Positions 23,165 through 34,228 of a DNA stretch of 64,000 nucleotides are shown here, in pieces. The notes under the pieces are model-generated. The model searched no databases. It was not told the origin of the DNA and saw nothing but the letters and a program-made list of their open reading frames with translations. Position 1 is the stretch's first letter. Each line of letters begins with the position of its first letter. The DNA is from Hormiphora californensis. Taxonomy: Eukaryota > Ctenophora > Tentaculata > Cydippida > Pleurobrachiidae. The translations under genes and the position numbers were made by a program. The stretch lies in the NCBI GenBank assembly GCA_020137815.1, contig CM035356.1, positions 7,623,211 to 7,687,210 of the forward strand, in the 5' to 3' direction.

Positions 23165-23567
23165 AACTTATATAGAGCAACTGTTGCAGGGGGCATAGAA
23201 ACCTAAAATTTATCACTAGCCCCATGTGAGTGATAACAAGGTTAGTACGGTGTAGCATCTGCAAAAATATTCAGCATGGTTATCATAGTAACAGATCGTG
23301 ATGCATAAAAACAGTGCAACAGTCTTGGTGGGATCCTGGAACTCATCCAACCATTGGGGGTTGAATGGTTGATGCGCTTCAACCCTAGTGACCTGCACGT
23401 AGTTTTAACTAAATAATACTGAACAATCTTTGGAGTTATGGTATCCCGGTATGTTTCAAATTGAGACTTTTAAGTTTCGTAAGTCTAGTATTAAAAAATA
23501 TCAAAATGATATAGATTAAAAAACATTTCATCATCGATACAGTTAGTTTAACAAACTAAAAACTTAC

Positions 23568-23800
23568 CTAAAACTTCCCGCTGTTTCTCCCCGGATAAAG
23601 TCCACATAATCCTCTAGTAGAATATCTGGAACACTGGTACACGATCCCGCTAGGGGTCTAGCAATTAACGGGATATTAACAGATGATGATCGCTGAAGTA
23701 CCACTGACCGGGATACCCCTGCAGCTGTTGTCGCCATTAGGATAGATGCTGGATCTGCTCCGAGTGTTGTAGTAGGTGGTGGCGGTGTGGGGGTAGACAT
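23568..23800 (-). CDS. First coding exon, MSTPTPPPPTTT start
   Basis: The ATG at 23800 lies 8 nt after an acceptor-like CCTCAG, and TAA precedes it in frame by 6 nt, so it is a genuine start if the exon is real. The donor TTTTAG|GTAAGT is a perfect consensus, leaving two nucleotides after 77 codons. The product begins Thr/Pro-rich (MSTPTPPPPTTTLG), has an Ala/Ser/Val middle and ends VPDILLEDYVDFIRGETAG. That end resembles IMFEEYESFIKESIP in exon 34228-34106, with the same exit phase. The family is unknown. The next exon, needing a one-nucleotide entry, is not found between here and 19.8 kb. Confidence 0.6.
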
Positions 23801-23809
23801 CGGTTATAC

Positions 23810-25599
23810 TGAGGATCAACACTGGCAAGAGACGATATATACATGTGATTATATGATGTGTGAGAGAGATTGACAAAGAAGATTGACGGCCGGTGTGATG
23901 AGAGAGAGCTTGATAAAGGAGCCAGTAACCATGACAACGTCCTACAGCTGCCACATGCAGATAATCATCCCTCCCCATCCATCGGTAATATTACCAATCC
24001 AACAATAATAATAAGCATGTCCAACAACGCGGTATTATATATGTGCCGCCATAGAGCTGCAAGTACTTTACCCGCCGAGGGAGGGAAGCGGAGGGAGATA
24101 GATAGACAGAAAGACAGTGGAGTGATAACATAAAGAAAGACAGAGGAGAGTTATAGATTAAGCATGTTGATAACAGGGCAAGGAATATAGTCACAATCCT
24201 GCCAAGGATGCAATGATCAGATGCACAAGCAGTAAATAATATGAAGACGTTCTCACTTTCCCTAACTTTCTCTCCCGCATTCTCTCTAACCCTCTCACTA
24301 TCTCTCCCCTATTGAGTACTGGTTCTTATGTCAGTGTCTTTCGATGGAAGTTAAGACCATAGTATAACACAATGACATGTATTCGACAACTTTGACACCA
24401 CAAGCAATACCTCAAATTACATAATTCTATCTCTATCTTTCTTTCTATCTATCTATCTCTATCTTTCTAGACCTCCCTCTACATCTCACACTATATTTTT
24501 CTACTACCCCTCAGCTGTCTGCTTCTCTATCTCTATCGGTTACACTATACCTTTTTTCTTCCTCTCCTCACTAACCATCTATCTCTCTGTCTGTCTTTCT
24601 GTATCTGTCTGTCTGTATTTATCTGTCTCTCACTCTCTCTCCCCTCTCTCTCCCCCTCTCGCTCACTCTCGTTTCGTCCAGAACGGAAGGCCTCCATAGC
24701 AGAAAAGCAGACAACAGAGCCAACAGGACGTGAGGAGGGTAGGAGTAATCTGTGATTAGCAACAAGAGTAACAGCTTCACAATGAAACACCTTTCACAAG
24801 AATCGTCGAGAATAATACCCTTAGGCTGCCAAGAAACAAACTGGGGTGGGTTGTGCTGTTGCATTATAAAATAAAAAATAATAGTATAAACAATACAAGG
24901 GGTGGGCTGGGGGAACTGATCCTAAACCGGCCAACAACAATCTAGTCCATTCCATTCCTAGAAATAAACTGTGGAATGAATCACCAATAACCATATTATA
25001 TCACGATGAGTTTTACACAACATGAAGATACGGATGACCTGTGACAATTAGGACCAGGAGGAAAATGTGCGATATATCTGATATCGTTTCACCAAATCAT
25101 TAGCTGGGGCCGGGGGGGGGGGGGACGATCGAGGCCAAAATGTCACTCGTTCTTCAGCACGAAACCTTTTTATTATGGGAGGGTGGTTTTTGTAGGATAT
25201 GGATGTTCGGGCGGATTCTATCAGCGTTCTGTTTGGCCTCTTTTCTATTTTCTTCTTCTTCTTCTCTATTCTAATAACTCACTTATCCCAGAAATGTATT
25301 TGCTTTGGAGCCTATCACTGTCGCCGTTAATCACAAATTATGTCTTAAATGTCATTTTTAAGTTGTGTATTTTTCTGTCGAATGTTTGATAATTAATCTT
25401 TTTCATTACAAACTCAACTGATAATGACGCAAACATTCATGGTGTTCATTTCACACATGGTCGACACATAAACCACATTCTTACCAATCACCATGTTCGA
25501 AACTTTCCAACATCGACACAGAATCATGTTTCTTACGAAACAAAACCTGATAACTATCCGACCACAACCATATCTCTTCATATAGTTGCAAATTATGTT

Positions 25600-25672
<73 letters not shown>

Positions 25673-26561
25673 ACAGCTCATGGATATTTCTTCTGTAACA
25701 GTGTGCGGTGTCCAATAAAGAGCTCTATCTCTCTTGTCCCATAACGCTTTCTCACACCAGACGTGGTCTTGTGACAGAGTTTTATTAACAGTCAGTGCTG
25801 CTATTGGGCACATTATATTAAATAAAGGCCGGTGCCTGTATAATTAAGATCTGTGGTTTCAGGCGGTATGGGATTATCACATTTTAAAGTTGTTATTATC
25901 TCTTTGTCGTTAAATCGTTCTTCTGAAGAATAGGAAATCATATGGCAGTCATTCATCTTGTATTTAACTTTAGTTTATTATAGGAAATTAGCTCATCAGA
26001 ATTTATAATCTTCCCGTCTACTTGCTCTCTCAGCTCTCTCTTTGATCACTGTGGTAAATTGAACCACTTCGCCGTGAAATGTATGTCCGATTATTTACCA
26101 AGCTTCCAAATGAGTAGCTTAAATCACTTTAAAATTACCCCAAATAATTATTCTCTTGTCATGGCCTAAAGAGAAAAGATGTGTTCTTCCAACGTGTTTA
26201 TCCATTTTATCACATTTTGTGTGCGTGACTTTAAAGTCACGCATACAAAGTCACACACCGCTGAAGAGATTTACAGCTAAAAGCTTGTCGCTCGCCTTTT
26301 CCTGCAAATGTGCAGAAAATTATAATTTTCCTAAATTAGTTCTCCATTTGACGTAGGTCACCAAATTTGTTCTGCTTGATTCTAGAACACTTGTTTGCTG
26401 CTGATTTTCTACTGATTTTTCGTGTGATAAATACTAGCTTTTAGAATTCAACGATGATGATTTAGATGTAGACACAACTTTCTTCAACTTCGTTTTGAAA
26501 CTTCTCTTAATTTTCCTCGCAACTAACATGATTCATCTCAGATTCTAGCAAGATTTGAAAG
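23810..26561. other. Intergenic DNA, no supported minus-strand exon
   Basis: Contains CT/TCTA-rich degenerate repeats (24240-24670), a G tract (25110-25124), (GA)n at 25602-25669 and a short palindrome at 26223-26242 (GCGTGACTTTAAAGTCACGC). Confidence 0.4.
25602..25669. repeat. (GA)n microsatellite
   Basis: Pure GA dinucleotide tract. Confidence 0.95.
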
Positions 26562-26774
26562 ATGATCAGGGACAACAGCGTAGAGTTCTTCTCATCTTCA
26601 TTCTACATCCAGAAGAAGATCATGAAGGAAAGCCCTATCCTTGTCCAAACACCCTCCTACTCTTCATTCAGCCGATCATCAACCGCCAAAGAACGCCCTA
26701 AAACCTTCCGAGAGTTTGTTTCTGGACTTTCAAAAAGCTTGAAAAAGACGTTTAGCTACAAGAGGAAAAACTGA
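26562..26774 (+). CDS. Possible small basic protein (70 aa)
   Basis: An uninterrupted plus-strand frame with balanced codon use and locally higher GC than its flanks. It begins MIRDNSVEFFSSSFYIQKK and ends in a basic helix (KTFREFVSGLSKSLKKTFSY followed by KRKN). No signal peptide or membrane segment. It is Ser/Lys-rich and probably disordered with a helical tail. There is no clear splice acceptor before the ATG and no polyadenylation signal that I can assign, so it may be a single-exon gene or chance. It is one of only two plus-strand candidates in the window. Confidence 0.4.
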   Translation: MIRDNSVEFFSSSFYIQKKIMKESPILVQTPSYSSFSRSSTAKERPKTFREFVSGLSKSLKKTFSYKRKN

Positions 26775-26999
26775 TTAATTTATAAGCGATACTGTTTATG
26801 CAAATATTTGCTGGCAAAACCTCTAACGGATAGGATGGATGGGAAGCTTGTTATGTTAAATATCCCATATATGATTGGATATTTTGTGGCAAGAATGGCA
26901 GCTGTTGAGGAGGTAGACGGATGCTCTCAACTGATGGGGCTATGTAATAGCGAAGATTTATTGAGAAGATGGTCGTAGCTTAGACTGAAGAGAAATGGA

Positions 27000-27030
27000 G
27001 AGAGAGAGAGAGGGAGGGAGAGAGCGAGAT

Positions 27031-27120
<90 letters not shown>
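27000..27120. repeat. (GA)n microsatellite
   Basis: GA tract with GATA interruptions. Confidence 0.95.
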
Positions 27121-27122
<2 letters not shown>

Positions 27123-27464
27123 GAAGGTGACCCAGAAAGATAGAGGTTGAGACTATAGAATGTCTTACTAGGATAGAAATGTAGAAGGCCAGGGAATGGT
27201 AAGCGGGTAATAAACAATAGTATAATTGTCAGTGAATTAATTTAGTGGCATTGGTAAAAAACGTTTATCGAAATTGTAATGAACATCTGTGTCTTTAATA
27301 AACAGAAATATCTAACATGTCTCTCACGATATACAACAATCACCGATCACTGATTACGACAAATGTTACGTGTGGGAATTTTATGGGACTCAAGAGGAGT
27401 CGTGCATACAATAAATGTCAACTTTCGTATCTTACAAAAGACGAAGCGTGTGTTATGGAGGAGA

Positions 27465-27645
<181 letters not shown>

Positions 27646-28176
27646 GTATTCATAAAGAAACATATTATATCAGAGAGTGAGGAGAGGAAGGAGGTAAAGA
27701 CCTGCAGGTTTATCCTAATGACATGTGAATCAATCTTCCAATTATCGGGAACATAATAGGGCATTTAAGGTCATACGACAGTGTATTAGATACAACTGGC
27801 GCGATAGTACAGATCTGATCCCTCGAATGTGATACGATCAACCAAATGTGCCACCAAATGTATGTGGGAGGGTGTCACATTTTCGTCTTATTTGCAAATA
27901 TTTGTAGAATAGAATAAATTAAACAGGAAAAGAGCCAACATATCATGGCTCTGCCATCCTGTACAGTAGGGGAAAACAGATGATCCCCGCGACTGCCAGA
28001 CCAACAAGGCTACCGTGTGCCCGTCCTGCCGCGAAACCGATTGATTTGCGACCAAGCACACGAACGGCATCAGTACTGCAGTCTCTACACAGGCAGATTT
28101 TGGGAACATCGAGACCCACACACTATAACGCACTTACCAGGAATATTTGAAATATGTCACCTCAAATGTCTACTAG

Positions 28177-28225
28177 CTAGTTGGCGATAAAGCTGTCTCT
28201 GATTGTGCGGCAGGATTTTAGAAAT
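28177..28225 (-). CDS. Possible terminal exon of the 31618-28177 gene
   Basis: The acceptor CTTGAACAG at 28226 gives a one-nucleotide entry that completes the Leu codon left by the 28717-28331 exon. It reads FLKSCRTIRDSFIAN to TAG. The intron is only 105 bp (28330-28226) with a branch-like GCTAATC. The joined end RNRWKIL-FLKSCRTIRDSFIAN forms a basic helix ending the protein. The pyrimidine tract is weak, hence the modest confidence. A perfect GTAAGTG donor at about 28131 suggests an alternative exon in another frame. Confidence 0.35.
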
Positions 28226-28330
28226 CTGTTCAAGGCACATCCATTGCTCTCAGAATAAGATTAGCTAGTAGTAATCAGTATTCCATAATATGATAATAAA
28301 CGGTCTCAGTCTAATTAAAATGGTACTTAC

Positions 28331-28717
28331 AGAATTTTCCATCTGTTCCTCGCGGAAACTGAAGCATCAACCGCACAGTCTTTACTCCTTGGTTTCTTGG
28401 GCACATCCAAGAATCTCACCCTCCGATCCTCCCCCTCGCCCTCCTCCACAACTTTAATCTCGGTCTTCCCCGGTAGCTCTTCCTCATCTCCACTGGAAAG
28501 GGTCAACTCGATCATCTGTGTTGGTTTAACAGACAGGTCCAGGTCGTTAATATTCACCCCGGAGACATCGGAAATACGGAATGTTTTCACTGGTCCCATG
28601 ATGAAACCCTCGCTCTTTGTCCGTTGACGTCTGCTGCGGGGGTTCGGCCGGATGGTCGGCAAGTCCACCCTGAGGACGGTGCTATAGTTCCGTGATCGGG
28701 CCAGGGTTGCTGCTGAA
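28331..28717 (-). CDS. Internal exon, acidic/basic mixed region ending RNRWKIL
   Basis: The exon is 387 bp, one-nucleotide entry after CTCATCTAG, leaving two nucleotides at AATTCT|GTAAGT. It matches the exit of the 31336-31131 exon. The 128 codons open with a basic segment (LPTIRPNPRSRRQRTKSEGF, giving an RTKS kinase-type site) and a conventional stretch (VKTFRISDVSGVNINDLDLS). Then come an acidic region (SSGDEEELPGKTEIKVVEEG) and VRFLDVPKKPRSK, ending in SARNRWKIL. RNRWK is shared with the end of exon 46121-45964. The mixture of folded-looking and charged segments, with three phase-matched exons, makes this the best-supported gene in the window. Function is unknown. Confidence 0.65.
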
Positions 28718-31130
28718 CTAGATGAGTGATACGGAGAGGTTTATAAACTAGATGAGAGATACGGAGAGGTTTAGGGCTGCTGAACTTGCTGGAAGTAGAG
28801 GATGTAAGGATAAAACTACAACAAACGGTATTTTATTATCAAACAATGCCCGTTTATAACTGGATAATTAACACATTAAAGAAAATCATCTGTCTAATAA
28901 TCGGCAAAAAGTTCAAAAATTAGCGACAGGTCTAATTTTTTTCAAGGGTGTGCCCGATACTTGCATGCATTCGTCAAAATACATGGAAACAGGGAGACTG
29001 CAAGTTGCGAGGTAAACGGTAAAGAATCAAGCATGTCACAGGGGGGATTTATGGCACCCCTGAGTAGACACATAATGAGACAAATTGGACTAGCACGATG
29101 GCCGGTGGGGTGGCCGGGTGGAGAAAAGGAAGAGAAAAGGATCATAGAGAACCTCTAGTAATCAAGCAATCATGTACCGCGAAGTTCAGTTTGCAGAAAG
29201 GACTATACTCGAGTTATAGTGGATTGATAAGATTGAAAGGCGATCATGGATATTTCAATTACTCACTACTCAGAAGCTACCGCTCATCTTAACTCTCATT
29301 TCGAAAATTGGCAAAGACATATCTCCTTCAATCACTGCTTGTACCATTTTTCCTTCTACAGAAGGTCTGAGAATATTCAGGATCAAAGCCTTCGCTTTAC
29401 CCCTGATCGCTGCCACGTGAAAAACATAATGGGCTGAGTTTAGTCTACATATTTTGGGCTTTGGCTCGCATTATATGAGGGAATAATACCATACATACTC
29501 TGTTGCTCAACAATAGTATCTACATACATAATGACGGTTTGGCTCTACATAATGAAGGCTAAAACACAATTTCCAACCTAGTAGCCTCGTCACTTCAGAC
29601 GAATTCAGCAGGGCATGCTTGAAAAGATCGGTGGACCGTAGTTGCAGCTATCTCGAAACTCTATGATCGTCGTGGCCCAAATTAGATCTAACGTAACTCG
29701 ATCCATTCGATAATCAGCTAGAATCCCAATAGAGCTGTAAAATAATTATAGTGCAGCTGAGAGAAAGAAACTCTGCTCGATGACAGGGTGGATAATTTTT
29801 CATTATTTTGATGTTCTCTCACAACTTATGTGTAACATAGCTATCTCACATCTCTATCTATATCTCTCATCTCATCTCTCTATATGTTCCAGCTTAGAAG
29901 TGAGCCTGGGAAAGAATTAAGAAGAACTGGCAAAACAAACAAAGGGTGACGGAGTGATAGAGGACATTTCATGTCGCATGCTTGATCATAACAAAGACAC
30001 GGGTTATAGCTGCGTAAGAAGAATGAATGTAAACTTGCATATATTAGGGAATCTTTGCAAGAGTTTATGTTTATGATGTGACACGGCTGATTGGATAATT
30101 CCAATAAAAATGCAACTGAAAACAAAGGGAAGACTGATTGAAAGAGAGATTCAAGAGAGCGAAAAAGAGAGACTAGAAAAGCGCTAGGCGTGTGCAATAG
30201 CGGAATAAAAATCGAAAGGGTAACTAATAACTTTGCTAAGGAACATGGGTATCATAATACCTGAATGCACAACGATATAGTACTGATAGTGAGAAGAGAA
30301 ACCGAAAGAGAGATAGTTCAGCTGATAAAAAAGAATATTGGAAGGATGGAAGAAGAAGTACGGCGGCACATTTGTTTCCAAATTATCACATCTCGGAAGA
30401 GGGAATACCACCATGACACCAGGTGCTAGTAGCTGCTCTGCCAATAATACATGTGTTCCAGTTCTAGACAAGCCAAGACAGAGACACACAGAGATAGAAA
30501 GATAGAGACACACAGAGATAGAAAGATAGAGAAACCTAGAGATAGAAAGATAGAGAAACTTAGAGATAGAAAGATAGATAATTTGTCAACACTACAGGAA
30601 AGACACCCGGCTTCCGATACAGAATTATATCGTGTTTAATTCGCTGTCTTCCCCCCTAGGTTGTTAAGAGCTGGGATATATATAATCAAGCCTGCAGACA
30701 GTATAATACAGCTCACAAACTATTTAACAAGACGGCATTCCACTGACTGCGAGAGAAAACTATGAAATATTAGAGGACCGTGTATGTGTGTGTGTTTGAG
30801 GTTTGCATAAATACCAGTACATCTCTAATTGACGTCTAACCGACATCTTCATCAAATCAATTACCACTGGTAATTTACCAGTTCTTCTTCTCCTAAGAGA
30901 GGGTGTCTGGGTGATTAAACCCACATGACGGAACTATTGGAAGAGCAGTTTGGTCGGCATTATGGAGATTGTGAGTGAGTGGCCCCCGAAGGGGTGGTGA
31001 TATCAATTACCAGTTAGATGGAGATCGTGAGTGCAATTGAGTGCCCCCCCCCCCCCCCCCCGGAAGGGGTGGTGATATCAATTACCAGTTAGATGGAGAT
31101 CGTGAGTGAAGGGGTGGTGATATCAATTAC
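28718..31130. other. Large intron; no further exon seen
   Basis: Holds a GATACGGAGAGGTTTA duplication at 28720-28775, GATAGAAAGATAGAGA tandem repeats (30480-30580) and the repeated splice-donor block at 30985-31140. No exon-like frame was found. Confidence 0.4.
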
Positions 31131-31140
31131 CAGTTGAAGC
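30985..31140. repeat. Three tandem copies carrying the exon's splice donor
   Basis: The block GGTGGTGATATCAATTACCAG recurs near 30995, 31068 and 31111, with GTTAGATGGAGATCGTGAGTG following the first two. Read on the minus strand, each copy contains CAACTG|GTAATTGATATC or CTAACTG|GTAATTG. Only the first is joined to the exon; the others are potential decoy donors. Confidence 0.8.
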
Positions 31141-31336
31141 ACGTCGCACAACAGCTTCCCTCCTCTATAAGACTCTCCTCCCCATCGAGAGTCCTAGAAG
31201 GTTCTTCAGAGATCACACTAAATGTAAAGCGAGTATTCCGATCAATCACTTCGAATGTTTCACTTCGTTGCCGAGTTGCGAACCGGGAACACGCAGCAGC
31301 TGCCTTTTGCCCAGGTGTTGGTGGCTTGCTATCTGC
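31131..31336 (-). CDS. Internal exon, Ser/Glu-rich with C-x-x-C end
   Basis: The exon is 206 bp. The acceptor TTGATGTAG gives phase 0; the donor CAACTG|GTAATT leaves two nucleotides. It follows the phase-0 exit of 31618-31511 and fits the one-nucleotide entry of 28717-28331. The 68 codons read ADSKPPTPGQKAAAACSRF then TRQRSETFEVIDRNTRFTFS, an acidic LDGEESLIEEG segment and SCCATCFN. It contains an RQRS kinase-type site and four clustered cysteines with the first codon of the next exon. No known domain is recognised; CC-x-x-C could bind metal or be acylated, but that is only a pattern. Confidence 0.6.
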
Positions 31337-31510
31337 CTACATCAAAGGGTAATAACTTTTAAAAACTTGTCAAATATATAATGGTGGGTACCTATATAAC
31401 AAAAATAACCAAGTGTGCTGCTGCAGTCCCCTAGTGTGCAAGTTTTTGACACTTTGACAGCAACTAGGTAGGGGGACTGCAGCGTTGGCCAACAGTGAAC
31501 CTAGAAATAC

Positions 31511-31618
31511 CTCGGATTTACAGGCGGATGATGGGGGTGTCGGGGTAAGGAATGCGAGGATGGGATCCTCAGTGACACTCGGGGAACGGTGGTGATCTGG
31601 AGCAACTGGATGACTCAT
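31511..31618 (-). CDS. First coding exon, MSHPVAPDHH start
   Basis: The ATG at 31618 lies 8 nt after the acceptor-like TTTGTGACAG (31627), so an upstream non-coding exon is likely. It is 36 codons to TCCGAG|GTATTT in phase 0 and joins the 31336-31131 exon across a 174-bp intron. The product begins MSHPVAPDHHRSPSVTED and continues ILAFLTPTPPSSACKSE. Without the ATG the exon would enter with two nucleotides, which does not match the 33865-33605 exon upstream, so a new start is favoured. The four joined exons give about 249 aa with no recognised domain. Confidence 0.55.
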
Positions 31619-31639
31619 GTTCTGGTCTGTCACAAATTG

Positions 31640-33387
31640 TAAAACACACGAGAAAGAATTTTAATTATGGCCTGTGAAAGGATATGTGAAAAAACACTGA
31701 CGACAGAATCTTGGCTCCAGCTGCGACTACCGAGGAGAGGTCTTGTTATAAGCGGATATAGCCATGATATACACACTACAAATGTGTGCAGACCAGCTTT
31801 GGAAAGAAGAAAGTTTCTATATAAGAGCTGTACGAAGGAAGCTTTTTTTAAACAGCTAAGTCGAGAGCCGATAACAATTTACATGTGGTTATTACAACCT
31901 TAAATGGTCCATTATGATAGTTATGAGTTCATGTGAAAAGCAATCTCATCGCAGTACGTGAATTCATTGATAACCCATTATAGAGCATGTGGTAATTCGA
32001 GCATTCGGCAAAAGCTTTGGTGATTTTTGTCCTAACCACGAACCTAGACTAAACTCCAATAATAAGACTCTAATAAATAGGACAATCATATGGGTTTCTG
32101 TGGTTGATGCAGATATAAGGCTGTTATACTGCAACAAGAGCATGAGCATTCGATAATATAGGCTACAAAAATATAGTTGTCTCACTCTCTCTCTCTCTCC
32201 CTCCCCCTCCCTCTCTCTATCTCTCAAGACACACGTGGTGTGTGAAAGGTGGAAAACACGAGAGATATATGCACATTATATGTTCAATAATTAAACTCCC
32301 GTGCATCACGTCGCGATCAGCTGAGAGATAAGCAAGGTGTGTGTTTATGTGTGGCAGAAAGGAGAGGGAAGATAGAGATCAGATAGAAAGATAGAAAGGA
32401 TCAGAGGGAAAGATATAGCGAGAGTTTCAAAGATAGATCAGATGATGAAAACTCTGCGATGAGATATTATTCAACAACAGCATGCGAGCAGCGAGCACAA
32501 TTGTTATCGTAGAGGTCTAAAGACAGTAAATAATGAGAACATAATATGTGATTCATCTGTCAATATCATATTCAATGGTATCGAAGATACCTCACACTCT
32601 GTTTAGAGGTATCAGAAGGGCTTCCCCTATTTTTATAGCGCGCCCAAAACGTTATACTGAGCACTGAAAAGTTGTAGTCTACACTACATAGTTCTAGCTA
32701 AGGGGTTTGAGCCGCGCACAGGGCCACACCGAGACCAAATCTCGTTACTTTCCTGATTTCTTTGACACAAACAAGTATTGCAGAGCGGCCAATAGAGCTG
32801 GCGGTTTCAAACTTCGTCCGTATTCGGAGGGATAGATTAGCAGTTCAGTGTTTCAAACCAGGTTTAATTTGGCAAAGTAGAAGCTGAGTTACAACATGTT
32901 TTGTACAAATGGTTCAACTTCAAGACCTTTTTAATTTTGATGGCCAGACCTTTCGAGATAGAAACTTCAAACTTTGCCACGATCTTTGATATGATGTTAA
33001 GCATACCTGACCTACTTTTTCAAAAATTTTTTTCATCATTAACACCTAAAACTGATTTCAAAACCAAGGTTCCGGGGATAATTTTTTAAATATGAGTACA
33101 GAATTATAATTTTCAGACAATTTGGTGGGGAATACCAAAATTTGGTGCATTTTCATTGAGTGGTTGAGGAGCTATTAATTTTTGAAGTGAATCAAAGCGG
33201 GTTTGTTACCCCTACTCAGGCCGCTTCGCGGCCTTCGTTTGGCGTGCTTCGCACGCCGCGCCGGCAAGGGTGGGGTAACTTCGTTACCAAATTGGAGGTC
33301 TTGGAGTTCACGAGCGTGATCACTACATTAAAGATTCTAGAACAAATGGTCTTAGGTTATTCACGTTGTCTTGTTGTCACTACCGAT
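31640..33387. other. Intergenic DNA including a GC-rich hairpin island
   Basis: Mostly AT-rich. A plus-strand frame at 33160-33396 crosses the hairpin cluster at 33219-33288 and is not credible as a gene. GAGA/CTCT-rich repeats occur at 32185-32225 and 32370-32420. Confidence 0.4.
33219..33288. repeat. Cluster of three GC-rich stem-loops with TTC loops
   Basis: GGCCGC-TTC-GCGGCC (33219-33233), GGCGTGC-TTC-GCACGCC (33241-33257) and GGTAAC-TTC-GTTACC (33274-33288) are perfect hairpins with the same TTC loop. They sit in a GC island inside AT-rich DNA. Such hairpin clusters are known from some organelle genomes, so an organelle-derived insertion is possible. Confidence 0.8.
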
Positions 33388-33448
33388 TTAGTTTGATAAG
33401 TTTCCATGCACGCACATACACACACACACACAATGTATCAAAAACCTG
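33388..33448 (-). CDS. Possible terminal exon of the 34228-33388 gene
   Basis: A strong pyrimidine tract (CCGTCTTGTTTTTTATAG) precedes the entry. It fits the two nucleotides left by 33865-33605 and reads 19 codons (FLIHCVCVCMCVHGNLSN at the end) to TAA. A second AG three bases on (CAG) keeps the frame. The Cys-Val stretch is a translated (GT)n repeat, which makes a real C-terminus less certain. Intron length would be 156 bp. Confidence 0.3.
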
Positions 33449-33604
33449 CTATAAAAAACAAGACGGATGTCGAATGATAGAATGATGATAGAATGAATTA
33501 TACTAACTAATTATCTATTGTATGAAAATACTAAATTTGATGAAGCTAGAATTCAACTGTATGAAGCTACTATTTAGTAAATTATAGTAGCATGGTAAAT
33601 TTAC

Positions 33605-33865
33605 CTTGTCTGTTGCTCCATCATAACCGCCTTTACAACAGCCCGTTTAAACTTTAGTGTGCCTGTATTCGTAACGACTTCATCCTCCCCGGACAAGGGA
33701 ATACTGGGCTCTTCCGAGGCTGGAGTGAGCAGATTGGTTTCACTGTTGTCCCCGCTAAAATACGCCGAGCCAGGACGAGCGATTTTACTTCTCTTGCTAC
33801 TCTCGCCGCTCCAGGTTCGCTTTCCAAGTGTTTTGGGTTCCACAACTGCAGTGGGCTTCTTGGAC
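33605..33865 (-). CDS. Internal exon, SKKPTAVVEPKTLGKRTWSG...
   Basis: The exon is 261 bp, entering with one nucleotide after CACTCTAG and leaving two at ACAAG|GTAAAT. The 86 codons are a basic N-terminal part (KTLGKRTWSGESSKRSKIA), a Ser/Glu/Thr-rich part (TPASEEPSIPLSGEDEVVT) and an amphipathic basic end (LKFKRAVVKAVMMEQQ). It joins 34228-34106 in phase across a 240-bp intron. The layout (basic, acidic, then a hydrophobic-basic helix at the exon end) matches 19827-19469 and 28717-28331. No known domain. The frame is open on the other strand too, but splice sites favour this one. Confidence 0.6.
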
Positions 33866-34105
33866 CTAGAGTGCTCTTATTGGTTCAAACAGACTCAACT
33901 CTTAGTACATATTAACGTTATGAGAGAGTTTTATTTAGTTCGAATGCGGGTTCAGAGTTTTCCCTCGACAATACAAAATACAGTCAACTGAATCATTTGC
34001 TTTGGTAGTATTTATGAAGGAGCAGTATAAATTGTTATTATCTCTTATGCTCTTTAGAGGAAAAAACATGCACGTGCAAACAAACAAACATGTCATAGTA
34101 CTCAC

Positions 34106-34228
34106 TCTGCCATGGGTATTGACTCCTTTATAAAACTTTCATACTCCTCGAACATGATGTTCTTTCGGGCGGCTGTCGTATCCTGGAGGGCAGGGAGAAC
34201 GCTTCTCCGCATGTTTGGAGGGATCGGG
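34106..34228 (-). CDS. Internal exon, PIPPNMRRSVLPALQDTT...
   Basis: The exon is 123 bp. The acceptor GGTACCTAG follows CTGTCTGCCTTAT and gives a one-nucleotide entry; the donor GGCAGA|GTGAGT leaves two. The 40 codons read PIPPNMRRSVLPALQDTTAA then RKNIMFEEYESFIKESIPMA. The second half is a likely helix similar to ILLEDYVDFIRGE at the end of exon 23800-23568, with the same exit phase. If it is the first coding exon, the start would be the Met in NMRRS; otherwise an upstream exon lies between 34.2 and 38.6 kb, where I found none. It pairs with 33865-33605. Function is unknown. Confidence 0.55.

Larger units (their letters stand above)
21185..23567. other. No firmly supported exon; tandem and inverted repeats
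   Basis: Contains AACCGGAGAGAGA tandem units (about 21680-21810), a poly-C tract (22718-22730), a 39-bp palindrome (22984-23022) and (GAA)n(GA)n at 23107-23164. A minus-strand frame near 23216-23398 (RVEAHQPFNPQWLDEFQD) is protein-like but has no clear donor. Confidence 0.4.
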
